Of a stretch of DNA of 35,374 bases, positions 34,766 to 35,374 are shown one piece after another. Location of the stretch: the NCBI RefSeq assembly GCF_000737195.2, contig NZ_JALM01000052.1, positions 1 to 35,374 of the forward strand, read 5' to 3'. Numbering within the stretch: the first letter of the stretch is position 1; the number at the start of each line of letters is the position of its first letter. The translations under genes were made by a program, and so were the position numbers. The notes under the pieces were generated by a model. The model was not told the DNA's origin and searched no databases. It was given only the letters and a program-made list of their open reading frames with translations. This stretch comes from Sciscionella sediminilitoris (lineage in GTDB: Bacteria > Actinomycetota > Actinomycetes > Mycobacteriales > Pseudonocardiaceae).

Positions 34766-35374
34766 ATGACCGAGCTGGCCTGCATGACCAACGGCGCCTG
34801 TACCGAGCGCGCGGCGCGTGCCGAGATCGGTGCCTACCCGCTGCGCCTCGCGCTGAGCACCGGGCAGCTGCGGGAACGGTTCCCCGGGGTGCTGGTGCGC
34901 GGGGCGCGGGCGGCCGACCCGCTCACCATCGCCTCCGCCGCTCTCCTGTGGTGCGGCCCGGACAGTGCGCTGTGCCGAACGAGTGCCGCCTGGTTGCACG
35001 GTTGCTCCAGTGCCCGCAGCCAGCAGGTGCACGTGCTCCGGCCGTACGGCCGCAATCGCAGCGCGCCACCCGGAATCCGGATCCATCACGGCGACCCGGC
35101 CCGCCATGCCACGGCCACCGTGTGCGGGCTACCGACGGTAGGTCTCGACCACGCGCTCGCCGAACTGCTGTGCGCGCCGGAACGGGAGTTCGGGTTCGCC
35201 GTGGCCGAAGAGGCCCTGGCCCAGCAACCGGCGACCCGGCGAAGATCCTTGCGCGCCGGAATCCGGGCGCGGATCGCCGAACGGCGCGATCCGCGCTACC
35301 GCGAACGGGGTGACCGGCTCAGCTGCCTGGTCAGCGGCAAGACGAGGGGAGCGGCCGCCGGTGCGGTGCTGCTG
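34766..35374 (+). CDS. AbiEi/DUF559-like protein, C-terminus outside the window
   Basis: The frame is open from ATG 34766 to the window end, 203 residues. GGAAAGG (34750-34756) lies 9 bases upstream. The pattern LRERFPGVLVRGA, TIASAALLWCGPDSALCRTSAAWLHG, QQVHVLRPYGRN, GIRIHHGDP and GLPTVGLDHALAELLC...FAVAEEAL is that of a common actinobacterial family often annotated as AbiEi-type antitoxin or DUF559 endonuclease-domain protein. The C-terminal Vsr-like DUF559 domain would lie beyond the edge. Function is unknown; whether it belongs to a toxin-antitoxin pair cannot be judged here. The C residues are more frequent than in neighbouring proteins. Confidence 0.72.
   Translation, partial: MTELACMTNGACTERAARAEIGAYPLRLALSTGQLRERFPGVLVRGARAADPLTIASAALLWCGPDSALCRTSAAWLHGCSSARSQQVHVLRPYGRNRSAPPGIRIHHGDPARHATATVCGLPTVGLDHALAELLCAPEREFGFAVAEEALAQQPATRRRSLRAGIRARIAERRDPRYRERGDRLSCLVSGKTRGAAAGAVLL

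Overview
The window is a gene-dense, very GC-rich stretch with strong G/C at third codon positions, frequent GTG starts and 4-bp ATGA/GTGA start-stop overlaps. The gene content (a DUF222/13E12 protein, a stand-alone LigD polymerase domain, two Ser/Thr protein kinases, lutABC, and mutA-mutB-meaB) fits a chromosome of a high-GC actinobacterium, most likely near Pseudonocardiales/Mycobacteriales. That taxonomic placement is an inference. No tRNA, rRNA, insertion sequence, prophage or CRISPR array was seen.

Layout. 1-908: the N-terminal part of a DUF222 protein, cut by the window edge. 1066-3616 (minus): RluA-type pseudouridine synthase, stand-alone LigD polymerase domain and a SAM methyltransferase in one tight run. 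3643-6526 (plus): lutA-lutB-lutC for L-lactate oxidation. 6579-8096: a membrane protein of unknown function that converges on a soluble Ser/Thr kinase. 9044-10810 (minus): an orphan HsdM-HsdS-like DNA methylase that carries a helix-turn-helix. It is divergent from a PP2C phosphatase and a coupled PLP enzyme of the cysteine-desulfurase-like family. A perfect 15-bp inverted repeat sits between the two directions.

12898-17841: a deoxysugar region. It holds a zinc alcohol dehydrogenase, an L-rhamnose-1-dehydrogenase-like SDR, a metallo-beta-lactamase-fold protein that has lost its HxHxDH motif, an L-rhamnose mutarotase and a secreted GH43-like glycosidase. 17947-22954: a regulator-rich stretch with a MerR regulator coupled to an aldo/keto reductase, an MFS transporter divergent from an AraC regulator, and a MarR regulator divergent from a DUF6790-like membrane protein and a TMEM175-like channel.

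22960-27543 (minus): a receptor-type Ser/Thr kinase, purine-nucleoside phosphorylase, phosphohexomutase and a flavodoxin-like protein. The phosphorylase and mutase fit together as nucleoside salvage, with ribose or deoxyribose 1-phosphate passed to the mutase. 27695-33006 (plus): mutA-mutB-meaB, which convert methylmalonyl-CoA and succinyl-CoA and protect the B12 enzyme, followed by a small membrane protein. 33234-34496: an M20 amidohydrolase. 34766-35374: the start of an AbiEi/DUF559-like protein that runs off the window.

The least conventional parts are the methylase/kinase/phosphatase neighbourhood around 8-12.9 kb, with its large palindrome, and the metal-site-less MBL protein in the rhamnose cluster. 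Neither is proven to be a new system; the evidence is architecture and motifs only.
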